Assembly (NCBI GenBank): GCA_025057975.1
Contig: JANWUV010000003.1
Span: forward strand, 211,647 to 275,646
Source: Chloracidobacterium sp.
GTDB taxonomy: Bacteria; Acidobacteriota; Blastocatellia; Chloracidobacteriales; Chloracidobacteriaceae
Direction: 5' to 3'
Length of the DNA: 64,000 nt
Shown one piece after another: positions 46,184 to 55,834 of this stretch (position 1 is the first letter of the stretch; every line of letters begins with the position of its first letter). Made by a program: the position numbers and the translations under genes. The notes beneath the pieces were generated by a model. It was not told the origin of the DNA and did not search any database. It saw only the letters and a list, made by a program, of their open reading frames with translations.

Positions 46184-47716
46184 ATGCCGGTTGTTTCCGA
46201 CCTTGCCGCCGATCTGCATACGTTGACCGCACGGCTGGCTGCGTTTGGCCCGGCCGACAAAGCTCTGCACATCCAATCCGTGACGCCGACGACCACCGAC
46301 GGCGGCTGCTACCAAGTCGCTTTCGCCGTCGCATATGGGAAGCTGACGGTGACGTACTGGAACGGCGACCGGTCGGCTTGCTGGCGCGTCGAGCGGTACG
46401 ATGTCGGCGACGACGGCATACGTCTCGATGTTTCACGACGCGCCGGCGCGGAACGCGGGCGGCTCATCATCACGGCGGGTGATGTCCCGCCGCCGCCGAC
46501 AACGCCGACGTTGGCGCAGTGGCGGCGGCGCGTCCGAAACTGGTTGATGAGTCAACTTCCACCCCGGACGCGCCTGATTGCGCTTCCTCGTCAGCGCGAG
46601 GACGACGCCGTAGTGGGCTGGCGGGCCGTCCACGCCGGGACAAGTTGGTTGGTTTTCACAACGCCCGACGCCGACGAGGTTGCGCTTCGTCGCTTGCTTG
46701 GACGCGCTTTGTCGGCCGCCGACGGGCGCCACCCGACAGCCTGTATTCGGCTGGTTCTGCCGCCGAACGGCGCAAAGCGGCTGTCGCCCTGCTTGTTCCC
46801 GCTGGATGCGCCGTGGCTTGAGCTCTACGAAGCGGGCGCAGATTGGTCGGCGATTCGTCCCGTCGCCGTCGGCTATCAAACGCCGCTGGTAATGCAACCT
46901 GTCCGGCGCTGGGTACGCCGGCTGCCGACGCCAGACGAGCTTGACCAGCTGCGCGAATGGTTTGGGGCCGACTTGGACGCGCACTGTGAAGTTGCGTCGG
47001 TGGGTTCAGAGACGTTTGCCGTGCGCTGGTACGGGTTGGAATGTGCGCGGTGGTGTCGTCCATCGGCCGCCGACCGGGCGACGCGCCTACCGCTGCGCTT
47101 TGGTCTAACGACGCTCGGCGAGTCGAGCCGGCCGCTCACGGAAAGCACCCGCGCCGACTTTCAGGCGCTCATAGCCGCCTTGCGTCGCCATCGGACGCCG
47201 ATGGCGCGCGATGCTACGCATCCGCTGTATCGCGCCTATCCCGAACGCTGGTTGGAAGCGGTGGTTCGGCGGCAGGTAAATGTGATTGACGACGCTCTTG
47301 ACCCAGCCTACGTCCAAGGGCAGTGTCCGCACTTCGGACGGCACACGGTGGGCGTGGCCGATATGCTGACGTTGACCCGGACGGGGCGGTTAGCGGTGCT
47401 CGAACTCAAAGCCGACGCGGACGCCGATGTGATCTGGCAGGGGTTGACGTATTGGCTGCACGCGCTGCATCACTGGCGGCAGGGCGATTTTGTTCGGCGT
47501 GGCTACTTCACCGGAGCGGAGTTGGACGCCTCCGCTCCGCCGCAACTCTACCTTGTCGCGCCGACGCTGCGCTTTCATCCGGTGACGCGCGCCGTCGCCC
47601 GGCGACTGCGGGCGGACATCCCTCTCACGCTAGTTGGCGTCAACGAACGCTGGCGACAAGCGTTGCGGGTGGTATTCCGGGAGCGTTTTGGCGATGTCGG
47701 CGCGCGCCGACTCTAG
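46184..47716 (+). CDS. Predicted RecB-like PD-(D/E)XK nuclease-domain protein
   Basis: A 510-residue protein. Residues 1-380 have no recognised fold; they are rich in Arg, Thr and Pro. A RecB-type nuclease core follows: GVAD (390-393), ELK (407-409) and QGLTY (419-423). In the superfamily these are the GxxD, (D/E)xK and QxxxY motifs that hold the metal and substrate. Spacing fits. No helicase domain is visible. The gene follows the AAA ATPase by 113 bases in the same direction and precedes bchD, so an ATPase-nuclease pair is possible. The start ATG at 46184 has no strong ribosome binding site. Confidence 0.6.
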   Translation: MPVVSDLAADLHTLTARLAAFGPADKALHIQSVTPTTTDGGCYQVAFAVAYGKLTVTYWNGDRSACWRVERYDVGDDGIRLDVSRRAGAERGRLIITAGDVPPPPTTPTLAQWRRRVRNWLMSQLPPRTRLIALPRQREDDAVVGWRAVHAGTSWLVFTTPDADEVALRRLLGRALSAADGRHPTACIRLVLPPNGAKRLSPCLFPLDAPWLELYEAGADWSAIRPVAVGYQTPLVMQPVRRWVRRLPTPDELDQLREWFGADLDAHCEVASVGSETFAVRWYGLECARWCRPSAADRATRLPLRFGLTTLGESSRPLTESTRADFQALIAALRRHRTPMARDATHPLYRAYPERWLEAVVRRQVNVIDDALDPAYVQGQCPHFGRHTVGVADMLTLTRTGRLAVLELKADADADVIWQGLTYWLHALHHWRQGDFVRRGYFTGAELDASAPPQLYLVAPTLRFHPVTRAVARRLRADIPLTLVGVNERWRQALRVVFRERFGDVGARRL

Positions 47717-47895
47717 TAGGCGACTGCCAATGACGCTGGCTGGAAGCTTCGTGCGCCGAGCCTTCCAACTGCAATGTAAGCTGAAGCAGATTAGCGCTGA
47801 GCCGCCGTCTGGTCTGTTTCGCCGGGCGGCGGTGTTTCCAATCAATGCTCACGTTCTTTCTGCGCAAGTTGTATGTCGGTTTCCTCGCCCATCTG

Positions 47896-49815
47896 ATGTC
47901 AATGACTACCCAAACCGCTGTTTTGACTTCGCTTGACGCTGGTCGGCGACTTGTCGCGCTCCCGTTTGTCGCCGTCGTCGGGCATGCGCCAATTAAGCGG
48001 GCGCTCCTGCTGTTGGCTATTGAGCCACGGCTGCGCGGCGTCGCGTTTGCCGCGCCGACTGGGAGCGCCAAGTCCGTTCTTGTCCGTGCCTTCGCCGATA
48101 TCGTACCGGACAGCCCAGCCGGACGCCCGCCCTTTGTCGTTCTACCGAGCAACATCAGCGAGGACCGTCTCTTCGGCGGTCTCGATCTGGAAGCCACCCT
48201 GTCCGGCGGCAAGCGCCGGTTTGCGCCAGGCGTTCTTGCGCAAGCCAACGGCGGCTATGTCTTCGCCGACAACCTCAACCTCCTGCCGACGCACGTGGAA
48301 AATGCGCTCCTGACCTGTCTCGACACCGGCCGGCTACAGGTTGAGCGTGAAGGGATTTCCGTTACGTCACCGGCTGACTTCGCCCTCATCGCGGCGTTCA
48401 ATCCCGAAGACGGCGGCGTGCGCTGGCATGTGCTTGACCGTTTGGGGTTGATCGTCGCCGCGCCGCGCCGCCCGGATTTGGAAACCCGGCAAAAAGTCAT
48501 TGAGACGGTCGCCGCCTTTGAACGCGACGCGGAAGCTTTGCACGCGCTCTACGCCGACGAAACGGCGACGCTCAGGGCGCTGCTGACCGAAGCGCGCGCA
48601 TGCCTAACGCATGTGACGCTGCCGGACACGACGCTTCGGTGGCTGTGCGAACGCGCCGCCGCCTTGGGCACGGTCGGGCAGCGGGCGGAGTACTTCGCTA
48701 CGCTGGCCGTCAAAGCCAACGCCGCGCTTGAAGGGCGAACCGTCGTCAACGAGGACGATTGCCGGACGGCCGAGTTCTTCGTGTTGCTGCCGCGCGCCAC
48801 CCAGCGTCCAGAAGACGAAACCGAACCCCCGCCGCCTCCTACCCCACCGCCTCCGGACGCTGCGGACGATGAAACCGAACCGCCTGCGCCGCCGGAGAGT
48901 CTGGAAGACTTGGCGCTGGTCTTCGACGTTGAAGAGGCAATCATTGAGGCTGACTTCAATCTTTTCGCCAAAAAGGTTCGGCTAGGTCGCTACGGCAAAC
49001 GCTCCGAACGCGATAACTTCCAGTCGGGACGCTACGTTCGTTCCGTCCCCGGCGAGCCGTCGCGGGGTAGAGTCGCCATTGAGGCGACCCTCCGCCAAGC
49101 CGCGCCGCACCAACCGGCCCGTCGCCAGAAAGCTCTGGCCGCTGGCCAACCCCAGGCCGCCGCGCGGGTACTGCTCACCAAAGATGATGTTCGGCTCAAA
49201 CGGCTGCGCCGGCGCACTGGGGCGCTGATTGTCTTCATCGTGGATGCGTCAGGCAGCATGGCCGCCAATCGGATGGGACAAGCGAAAGGAGCAGTGGTGG
49301 AGTTGTTGCGTCAGTCCTACGTCAACCGCGACAAAGTGGCGCTCATTGGCTGCTACGGGGAGGAAAGCCGTGTGTTGCTGGCGCCCACCCAAAGCGTTGA
49401 GGCCGCCAAGCGTCAGCTTGAGACGTTGCCGACCGGCGGAGCGACGCCGCTCAACGATGCGCTCCGGCGGGCGCATGCGCTCATCGAGGAAGTTCGTCGC
49501 ACTGGAACTTACGCCGAAGCATTGGTGGTTGTCATCGGCGACGGACGCGGGAATGTCCCTGCCCGCCCGCCTGAACCTGACGCCGCCAACCTCTCCCAAG
49601 CCGATCACATTCGCCGCGAAACGGAAGATTTAGCCCGTCTGTACGCCGCCGCAAACATCCGCATGGTGGTGTTTGATACACAAAACCGCTTTGTTTCACG
49701 CGGGGAGGCTAAGCAACTGGCGGAGTTGTTCGGGGCGCGGTACATCTACCTGCCGCGCCTGTCGGCGACTGGCGTCACAGAAGCGGTTAAGCAGGAATTA
49801 CGGCGAACAGGGTAG
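47896..49815 (+). CDS. bchD: Magnesium chelatase subunit D
   Basis: About 639 residues from ATG 47896; ATGs at 47845 and 47902 are alternatives and no ribosome binding site is clear. The N-terminal AAA domain (PFVAVVGHAPIKRALLLLA and TGSAKSV) has the Walker A altered to APTGSAKS, as usual in D subunits, which do not hydrolyse ATP. A Pro- and acidic-rich linker (about 300-350) leads to a VWA/integrin-I domain with the MIDAS motif DASGSMAANRM and GGATPLNDAL. It works with BchI and BchH to insert magnesium into protoporphyrin IX, the first committed step to bacteriochlorophyll. BchI and BchH are not in the window. Confidence 0.93.
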   Translation: MSMTTQTAVLTSLDAGRRLVALPFVAVVGHAPIKRALLLLAIEPRLRGVAFAAPTGSAKSVLVRAFADIVPDSPAGRPPFVVLPSNISEDRLFGGLDLEATLSGGKRRFAPGVLAQANGGYVFADNLNLLPTHVENALLTCLDTGRLQVEREGISVTSPADFALIAAFNPEDGGVRWHVLDRLGLIVAAPRRPDLETRQKVIETVAAFERDAEALHALYADETATLRALLTEARACLTHVTLPDTTLRWLCERAAALGTVGQRAEYFATLAVKANAALEGRTVVNEDDCRTAEFFVLLPRATQRPEDETEPPPPPTPPPPDAADDETEPPAPPESLEDLALVFDVEEAIIEADFNLFAKKVRLGRYGKRSERDNFQSGRYVRSVPGEPSRGRVAIEATLRQAAPHQPARRQKALAAGQPQAAARVLLTKDDVRLKRLRRRTGALIVFIVDASGSMAANRMGQAKGAVVELLRQSYVNRDKVALIGCYGEESRVLLAPTQSVEAAKRQLETLPTGGATPLNDALRRAHALIEEVRRTGTYAEALVVVIGDGRGNVPARPPEPDAANLSQADHIRRETEDLARLYAAANIRMVVFDTQNRFVSRGEAKQLAELFGARYIYLPRLSATGVTEAVKQELRRTG

Positions 49816-49911
49816 GGATGCAGCGGCGCGCGCTTTCCCTACCGGATGTGGGCGGCATCGTGCACAATAGGGTGCACGGCAAACGTTTCCCAACCACTGG
49901 GTTCGCTTCCT

Positions 49912-51006
49912 ATGGCTGCACCGGAATCGCGCTCAACACCAACAGAGTACTCGTTTTTGCGCGAGTGCGAGCTGTTTTCAACCCTGTCTGACCTAACATT
50001 GCAGGCGCTTTTTCTGCGCGGCCAAACCCTTGTCCTTGAGCCTGGTGACGACATTTTTCACATTGGCGACCCAGCGGAGCATCTCTACGTCATCAAGTCG
50101 GGGGTAGTGGAAATTCGGCGGCCGGCAGCGGACGGTGCACGGGAACTGACGCCGGTGGCGTATGTTGCGGCGGGCGACGTCATCGGTGAAGTCGCCATGT
50201 TCACCAAGTCAGCGCGCGCTTCGGCGGCACGGATGCCCGGCGGCGGTGAGATCTTTCGCATCTCGCGCGACAACTTCCACAGCGTTGTGGCCGGCTTTCC
50301 TGATCTAGCGCTGCGGTTGTGTTTCACCTTTGCGCAACGGCTGGAATCCACCGTTCGCAATATGCGCAAAGAACGTCAGCGCCAGCTAAGCGGCAACCTC
50401 AAGTTCTTCGACCTGCCGACGGTGATTCAAACCATCATCAGCTCCGGTATGACGGGGATGCTCCGTGTAGACGACCCGCTCGGCGTCACCATTGCGGAAA
50501 TCTTCTTCGACAACGGGCATTTGTGTCGCGCGACAATGGGCCATCTAACGGGCGGGGAGGCGTTTTTCCAACTCTTCCAGCCGCCGCCGACAGAAGGCAC
50601 GTTTGAGTTCAAGGGTGGTGCGCACGAAGTGTCAGAGGGTGCAAGCTGTGACATTCTTCTGCCCGGTATGACAATGCTGATGGAAGCCGTTCGCATGCAG
50701 GATGAAGTTCATCAACTGCGGCGTCGGATGCCGGCCACCACGCAGTATCGTCCGTTGGGCGACGACCTGCAGTGGGACGATGACGCCTTGCTGCCGACGG
50801 CCTACGACATCTGGTATCGCCTTCACGCCGGGACGCCGACGGTGCGCGACTTGCTCGACGAAGTGCCGGCTTCGCACTACACCACGCTTTCGATTCTCAA
50901 CAAGCTGTTGGAAACCATGCAGATTGTCGCCCGCCAAGACGACGCCAAGGCGTTGACATACATTTCCGACGTTAGCAAGGACATGCCTCTTGAGCTGGAC
51001 GCATAA
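49912..51006 (+). CDS. Cyclic-nucleotide-binding domain protein with a PATAN (DUF4388) domain
   Basis: A 364-residue protein from ATG 49912. Residues 12-140 are a CRP-like sensor domain (FSTLSDLTLQALFLRG, GDVIGEVAMFTKSARAS) lacking the usual arginine-serine pair for cAMP in its ligand loop. A PATAN-like domain follows at about 165-270 (GNLKFFDLPTVIQTIISSG, TGMLRV, IFFDNGHLCRATMG). It ends with a winged-helix-like region (TVRDLLDEVPASHYTTLSILNKLLE). Such proteins act in bacterial gliding, pili and phototaxis signalling. DNA binding is not obvious. Confidence 0.85.
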   Translation: MAAPESRSTPTEYSFLRECELFSTLSDLTLQALFLRGQTLVLEPGDDIFHIGDPAEHLYVIKSGVVEIRRPAADGARELTPVAYVAAGDVIGEVAMFTKSARASAARMPGGGEIFRISRDNFHSVVAGFPDLALRLCFTFAQRLESTVRNMRKERQRQLSGNLKFFDLPTVIQTIISSGMTGMLRVDDPLGVTIAEIFFDNGHLCRATMGHLTGGEAFFQLFQPPPTEGTFEFKGGAHEVSEGASCDILLPGMTMLMEAVRMQDEVHQLRRRMPATTQYRPLGDDLQWDDDALLPTAYDIWYRLHAGTPTVRDLLDEVPASHYTTLSILNKLLETMQIVARQDDAKALTYISDVSKDMPLELDA

Positions 51007-51047
51007 GGCAGACCCCGCGCCAAACCGCAGAGCCATTGCCATGACAT

Positions 51048-51983
51048 ATGACCAACCGCATTCTTGTCACCGGCGGAGCCGGTTTCATCGGCACGCACCT
51101 TTGTCGGCGGCTGCTGTCTGAGGGCCACGAAGTGATTTGCCTTGACAACTTCTACACAGGCCGGCGCGCAAACGTCCGGCCGCTGCTTGATCATCCGCGC
51201 TTTGAGTTGGTGCGCCACGATGTCATTGAACCCATCCGGTTGGAAGTGACGCAGATTTACCATCTGGCCTGTCCCGCCTCGCCGGTTCACTACCAAGCCA
51301 ACGCAATTCAGACGGTCAAGACAAGCGTCCTTGGGACGCTCAACATGCTGGGTCTGGCTAAGCGTGTCGGCGCGCGTTTTCTGCTGGCTTCGACTTCGGA
51401 AGTTTACGGCGATCCGCTGGTGCATCCCCAGCGTGAAGACTACTGGGGCAACGTCAATCCCATCGGCCCGCGTAGTTGCTATGACGAAGGCAAGCGTGTT
51501 GCAGAGACGCTAACAATGGATTACCACCGGCAGCATCGCGTGGATGTGCGGATTGCGCGCATCTTTAACACGTACGGCCCAAATATGCTGGAAAATGATG
51601 GGCGTGTCGTCAGCAACTTCATTTGCCAAGCGCTGCGGGAAAAACCATTGACTGTGTATGGCGACGGCTCACAGACCCGTTCGTTTTGCTATGTGGACGA
51701 TCTGGTGGAGGGATTGGTGCGCTTGATGGCAGTAGAGGACTTCACCGGGCCGGTCAACCTAGGTAATCCAAGTGAATTTACAGTAGTGGAATTGGCCCGG
51801 AAGGTGCTGGCGATGACCGGTTCTTCATCACCGATTGAACATCGTCCCTTGCCGGAAAACGACCCACAGCGGCGGCGTCCCGACATCGCGCTGGCGGGTG
51901 AACGGTTGGGCTGGTCGCCTAAGGTCTCGCTGGATGAGGGGCTTGAAAAAACAATCGCCTACTTTCGCACCGTTATTGCATAA
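51048..51983 (+). CDS. UDP-glucuronate decarboxylase
   Basis: A 311-residue extended SDR. GGAGFIG is the NAD motif. The catalytic stretch is [14 protein letters not shown] then SCYDEGKR with the Tyr-x-x-x-Lys pair. [16 protein letters not shown] and the [12 protein letters not shown] tail are diagnostic of UDP-xylose synthases rather than dTDP-glucose dehydratases. It makes UDP-xylose for surface polysaccharide. The ATG at 51048 lies inside ATGACATATG with no strong ribosome binding site. Confidence 0.9.
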   Translation: MTNRILVTGGAGFIGTHLCRRLLSEGHEVICLDNFYTGRRANVRPLLDHPRFELVRHDVIEPIRLEVTQIYHLACPASPVHYQANAIQTVKTSVLGTLNMLGLAKRVGARFLLASTSEVYGDPLVHPQREDYWGNVNPIGPRSCYDEGKRVAETLTMDYHRQHRVDVRIARIFNTYGPNMLENDGRVVSNFICQALREKPLTVYGDGSQTRSFCYVDDLVEGLVRLMAVEDFTGPVNLGNPSEFTVVELARKVLAMTGSSSPIEHRPLPENDPQRRRPDIALAGERLGWSPKVSLDEGLEKTIAYFRTVIA

Positions 51984-52348
51984 AGCAGCCAGACAGGGAT
52001 TGGCGACTGGGGGCGCTTTACGAAGATGGTGAAAGCTCGCAAAGAAGTGCGGCGGTTTGACGCTTTCTTGCGCGACGTTGCCATGCGCCATGCTTAGGCA
52101 TAGCGGTTTCTCATCAAACAAGAACGCATCAGACAGGCTCGGAAGCCATCCGGCGCGAAACGCTGCGCCACCACATAGTGGCAAAACGCCACTCCACTCC
52201 AAGCGTTTGACGCCGCCCCCTTCGAGAAGCTCACGGTAAAACGACCGGCGCGTCACGGGCGGTTGCCTTTGACAATGGCGCAGGACACAGGCATATCGCC
52301 AAAGCGTTTGAGGTGACAGCGTTCGGAACAAGGTGGGGCACACACCGC
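51984..52348. other. Intergenic region before the SDR-tgt-yajC operon
   Basis: 365 bases without a convincing gene. It has a promoter candidate at 52269-52297 and a small stem CCAC-N6-GTGG near 52170. A minus-strand open frame crosses it but overlaps the decarboxylase and has no family character. Confidence 0.5.
52269..52297 (+). promoter_or_regulatory. Possible promoter for SDR-tgt-yajC
   Basis: Perfect TTGACA at 52269-52274, a 17-nt spacer and CATATC at 52292-52297, about 50 bases before the start. The -10 half is weak. Confidence 0.4.
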
Positions 52349-53143
52349 ATGGAAAACTGGACTGGGAAAACCGTACTCATCACCGGAGCATCAGTCGGTA
52401 TCGGCGAGGCGTTTGCGCGCCGCTTCGCCCAAGAAAAAGCCAACCTCATATTGGTTGCGCGCCGCGAGAACAAGCTCCGCCGCCTTGCCGCCGAGCTTGC
52501 CAAACAGCACGCCGTTACGGTGGATGTGCTGGTAAAAGACCTCAGCCTACCCCAAGCGGCAGGCGAAGTCTTTGAGGAAACCGAACGGCTGGGCGTACAG
52601 GTGGACGGCCTCATCAACAACGCCGGCTTCGGCATCGGCGGGCGATTTGTTGAAACCGACCTCAAACGCAACCTCGAAATGCTGCAACTCAACATCGTGA
52701 CGCTGACCGAGTTGACCCACCGCTACTTGCCCGGCATGCTGGCGCGGCGGCAAGGCGTGGTCGTCAACGTTGCTTCGACGGCCGCGTTCCAAGCCGTACC
52801 CTACCTTGGCGCCTACGCCGCGACAAAAGCCTACGTGTTGAGTTTTTCCGAGGCGCTGCACGAGGAATGTCGTGAACAGGGCGTTTTGGTCATGGCGCTC
52901 TGTCCCGGCGCGACGGCGACGGAGTTCTTTGATACGGCGCAAGTGGCGGAAGGCACGGCGCGCGACATGCTCCGCCGCGCCCAGACGCCCGAAGCAGTCG
53001 TCGAAGCGGCTTTCGCCGGCATCCGGCGGCGCAGCAGTTCGGTTGTGTCCGGTTTCACCAACGCCCTGCTATCGCAGGCGACACGCTTCGTTCCACGAGA
53101 GATCGCCGCCCGTATTGCAGGCAACATCATGAAAGCGCGATGA
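52349..53143 (+). CDS. Short-chain dehydrogenase/reductase
   Basis: A 264-residue classical SDR from ATG 52349. Motifs are TGASVGIG, NNAG, the serine in NVASTAAF and YAATK. RREN after the second strand favours NADP(H). GFGIGGRFVETD and NIVTLTELTHRYLPGML fit the DltE-like group. The substrate is unknown. The stop overlaps the tgt start in ATGA, so it is the first gene of a coupled run. Confidence 0.88.
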   Translation: MENWTGKTVLITGASVGIGEAFARRFAQEKANLILVARRENKLRRLAAELAKQHAVTVDVLVKDLSLPQAAGEVFEETERLGVQVDGLINNAGFGIGGRFVETDLKRNLEMLQLNIVTLTELTHRYLPGMLARRQGVVVNVASTAAFQAVPYLGAYAATKAYVLSFSEALHEECREQGVLVMALCPGATATEFFDTAQVAEGTARDMLRRAQTPEAVVEAAFAGIRRRSSSVVSGFTNALLSQATRFVPREIAARIAGNIMKAR

Positions 53144-54282
53144 GCCTGCGCTTTGAAGTTTTGGCGCGCGACGCCGCTACCGAGGCCCGGCGTGGACGCC
53201 TGACCACAACGCGCAGCGTCATCGAAACCCCCGTGTTCATGCCGGTCGGCACAGCGGCGACGGTCAAGGCGCTGACGCAGGAAATGCTGGAGGCGCTGGA
53301 TGCGCGCATCATTCTCGCCAACACCTACCACTTGTTTTTACGTCCTGGCCACGGCGTCATTCAGGAACTGGGCGGCCTACACCGCTTCATGGGTTGGTCG
53401 CGTTCCATTCTCACTGACAGCGGTGGCTATCAGGTCTTTTCGCTAGGCAAACTGCGCACCATCAGCGAAGAAGGCGTCGCTTTTCGCTCGCACTTGGACG
53501 GCGCACAACTTTTTCTGTCGCCGGAAGTGTCTATGGAAGTGCAGATCGCGCTCGGCTCGGACATTGTGATGGCGTTTGATGAGTGTCCGCCTTATCCGGC
53601 GAGCTACGAACAGGTACGCGCGTCGCTGGAACTGACCGAACGCTGGGCGCGGCGCTGTCGGACATATTTCGACGCCCACGCCGACCGCGAACGACAGTCA
53701 CTGTTCGGCATTGTCCAAGGTGGCATTCACCATGACCTGCGCGCCCGCTCGCTGGAAGGGTTGCTGGCTATCGGCTTTGACGGCTACGCCATCGGCGGCT
53801 TGAGCGTTGGCGAGGAAAAACAACACATGTACGACACAACGGCCTTCATCGCGCCGCGCCTGCCGGCCGACAAGCCGCGCTACCTAATGGGTGTCGGCAC
53901 GCCGGCGGATTTAGTCGAATCTGTAGCGCGCGGCGTGGATATGTTCGATTGCGTGATGCCAACGCGCCATGCACGTAATGGGACGGTGTTTACGTCCGAA
54001 GGCAGGCTCAACCTGCGCAATGCGCGCTACATCCGCGACGACCGCCCGCTGGACGCCGCCTGTTCGTGTTTTGTCTGTCGGCGGTACTCGCGCGCTTATC
54101 TGGCGCATTTGATGCGTGCGGGAGAAATTCTCGCGTCTATCTTGGCCACCTACCACAACGTACATCACTATCTTGACCTAATGCGGCGGATTCGGCACGC
54201 TCTGGAACAGGGCGAATTCGGGCGCTTTGTCGCCGAATTTCGTCGCCGTCAGCTTTCACTTGAGGAGTCTGAGGCACCATGA
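53140..54282 (+). CDS. tgt: Queuine/preQ1 tRNA-guanine transglycosylase
   Basis: A 380-residue enzyme of normal length. LTDSGGYQVFSL and MFDCVMPTRHARNGT hold the two catalytic aspartates. CSCFVCRRYSRAYLAHL and a later histidine form the zinc site. It exchanges guanine 34 for preQ1 in tRNAs with GUN anticodons. ATGA overlaps tie it to the SDR before and yajC after. Confidence 0.97.
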   Translation: MSLRFEVLARDAATEARRGRLTTTRSVIETPVFMPVGTAATVKALTQEMLEALDARIILANTYHLFLRPGHGVIQELGGLHRFMGWSRSILTDSGGYQVFSLGKLRTISEEGVAFRSHLDGAQLFLSPEVSMEVQIALGSDIVMAFDECPPYPASYEQVRASLELTERWARRCRTYFDAHADRERQSLFGIVQGGIHHDLRARSLEGLLAIGFDGYAIGGLSVGEEKQHMYDTTAFIAPRLPADKPRYLMGVGTPADLVESVARGVDMFDCVMPTRHARNGTVFTSEGRLNLRNARYIRDDRPLDAACSCFVCRRYSRAYLAHLMRAGEILASILATYHNVHHYLDLMRRIRHALEQGEFGRFVAEFRRRQLSLEESEAP

Positions 54283-54593
54283 ACATCGTCTTGGCGCAGG
54301 GTGGCGGAGGAAGTCTTCTCATCCAGCTTGTTCCGATCGTGGTGATGGTGGCCATCTTTTACTTTCTGGTTATTGCGCCCCAGCGCAAACGCCAGAAAGA
54401 ACTTGAAAACATGCGCAACAACCTCAAAAACGGCGACCGTGTGGTGACGGAAGGTGGCATTTACGGTACGGTGGCCGGCATTAATCAGAAGGAAAACACG
54501 CTGCATCTGCTTGTCGCGCCGTCGGTCAAGATTGAGTTTTCCAAAAACGCCATCATCGGTCTGCGCGACCAGCCGCGTAAAGAGAACGAATAG
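54279..54593 (+). CDS. yajC: Preprotein translocase subunit YajC
   Basis: A 104-residue protein. One N-terminal helix (LLIQLVPIVVMVAIFYFLVI) leads to RPQRK-type PQRKRQKELENM and GDRVVTEGGIYGTV, the conserved YajC core. It associates with SecDF and the Sec translocon. tgt-yajC is the usual gene order in bacteria; secD and secF do not follow here. Confidence 0.95.
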   Translation: MNIVLAQGGGGSLLIQLVPIVVMVAIFYFLVIAPQRKRQKELENMRNNLKNGDRVVTEGGIYGTVAGINQKENTLHLLVAPSVKIEFSKNAIIGLRDQPRKENE

Positions 54594-54615
54594 AGGCTGA
54601 AGCGGAAGCCTGTCC

Positions 54616-55689
54616 ATGCCACTTTACCCGGCGTTCTCCGCGACAACGCACCCCATCCACTTTCTCGTTTTCATTAGCCTGGTTGTTGGCTTTCTTTGGG
54701 TTGACTTAGTCTCCGGTAAAGCCGACCGGCCAGTTTCAATGACCAAGGCGGCTGTGTGGTCGGTCATCTGGGTTGCGGTGTCGCTGGCGTTCGCCGGGTA
54801 TGTGGCTGTCGTCCGCGGGCTGAATGACGCGGCGCTGTTTGTCACCGCCTATGCGCTCGAAAAGTCCTTGGCGGTGGACAACCTGTTCGTTTTTATGGCG
54901 ATTTTCGCCGCCTTCGCCATTCCGGAGCGCCTGCACCACCGAATTCTCTACTGGGGCATCATCGGCGCGTTGGTCTTTCGCGCCCTCTTCATTGGGTTAG
55001 GCGTTGGCCTGCTGTTTGGCGCAGGGGCAATCGGGGCTGTGACGGTGTTCGGTCTCCGCATCGAACTTCAGCGCGTGGTCTTTTTCGGCTTCGGTTTGGT
55101 TATCCTCTGGTCAGTTTACGCGCTCCTGCGCGCTGGCGACCGGAAGGCGGAGGAAGAAACCGACTACACCAATCACTGGGCGGTGCGCTTTCTCCGGCGC
55201 TTTTTCCCCCACCGCATTGCAACGCAATTGGATCGTGGACGCTTCTTGACCAAGGTGACGGATAATGGGGGCATACACCGGCATGCTTTGACGCCGGCGT
55301 TCCTCTGCCTGCTGGTGATTGAAGCGTCAGACATTATGTTCGCCTTTGACAGCGTGCCGGCCATCTTTGCAGTTACACAGGACCCGTTCTTGGTCTACAC
55401 AAGCAACATCTTCGCGGTGCTTGGCTTGCGCTCAATGTACTTTCTTGTGGCGGCGGCCAAACGCCTGCTTATTCATCTCGACAAGGCGGTGTTTGTCATT
55501 CTCGCGTTTATCGGCGTCAAAATGCTGGCGCTGGCTTTCGACTGGTTTCATTTACCGCCGCTGGTCAGCCTTGGGGTTGTGCTGGGGTTGCTCACGGCGG
55601 GCGTCAGCGCTTCGCTTCTGGCGCAGCGCGTACGCACGGCCGCCGACGTTTCCGAACCCAAACCGACAACGCCAAAGCTCCACCCTTGA
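54616..55689 (+). CDS. TerC-family integral membrane protein
   Basis: A 357-residue protein with about nine helices. ALEKSLAVDNLFVF and VIEASDIMFAFDSVPAIFA are the two family signatures, with acidic residues inside the membrane thought to bind a metal. Relatives (Alx, TerC) act in manganese efflux and tellurite resistance. A basic C-terminal tail ends the protein. It begins 22 bases after yajC. Confidence 0.92.
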   Translation: MPLYPAFSATTHPIHFLVFISLVVGFLWVDLVSGKADRPVSMTKAAVWSVIWVAVSLAFAGYVAVVRGLNDAALFVTAYALEKSLAVDNLFVFMAIFAAFAIPERLHHRILYWGIIGALVFRALFIGLGVGLLFGAGAIGAVTVFGLRIELQRVVFFGFGLVILWSVYALLRAGDRKAEEETDYTNHWAVRFLRRFFPHRIATQLDRGRFLTKVTDNGGIHRHALTPAFLCLLVIEASDIMFAFDSVPAIFAVTQDPFLVYTSNIFAVLGLRSMYFLVAAAKRLLIHLDKAVFVILAFIGVKMLALAFDWFHLPPLVSLGVVLGLLTAGVSASLLAQRVRTAADVSEPKPTTPKLHP

Positions 55690-55834
55690 CAGGGCGACGT
55701 TTGGTTGCGTAGTCTAGCCGTTCGCTTTGCTTCCAGTCGGCGGGCGTCCAAGGCGTGCTTTGGCTTTTCCGGCCCCAGCGCTGGCCCGGACGGCAAGACT
55801 TGATGCGTTGTGAGGAGCAAGACCAAAAGCTGCT

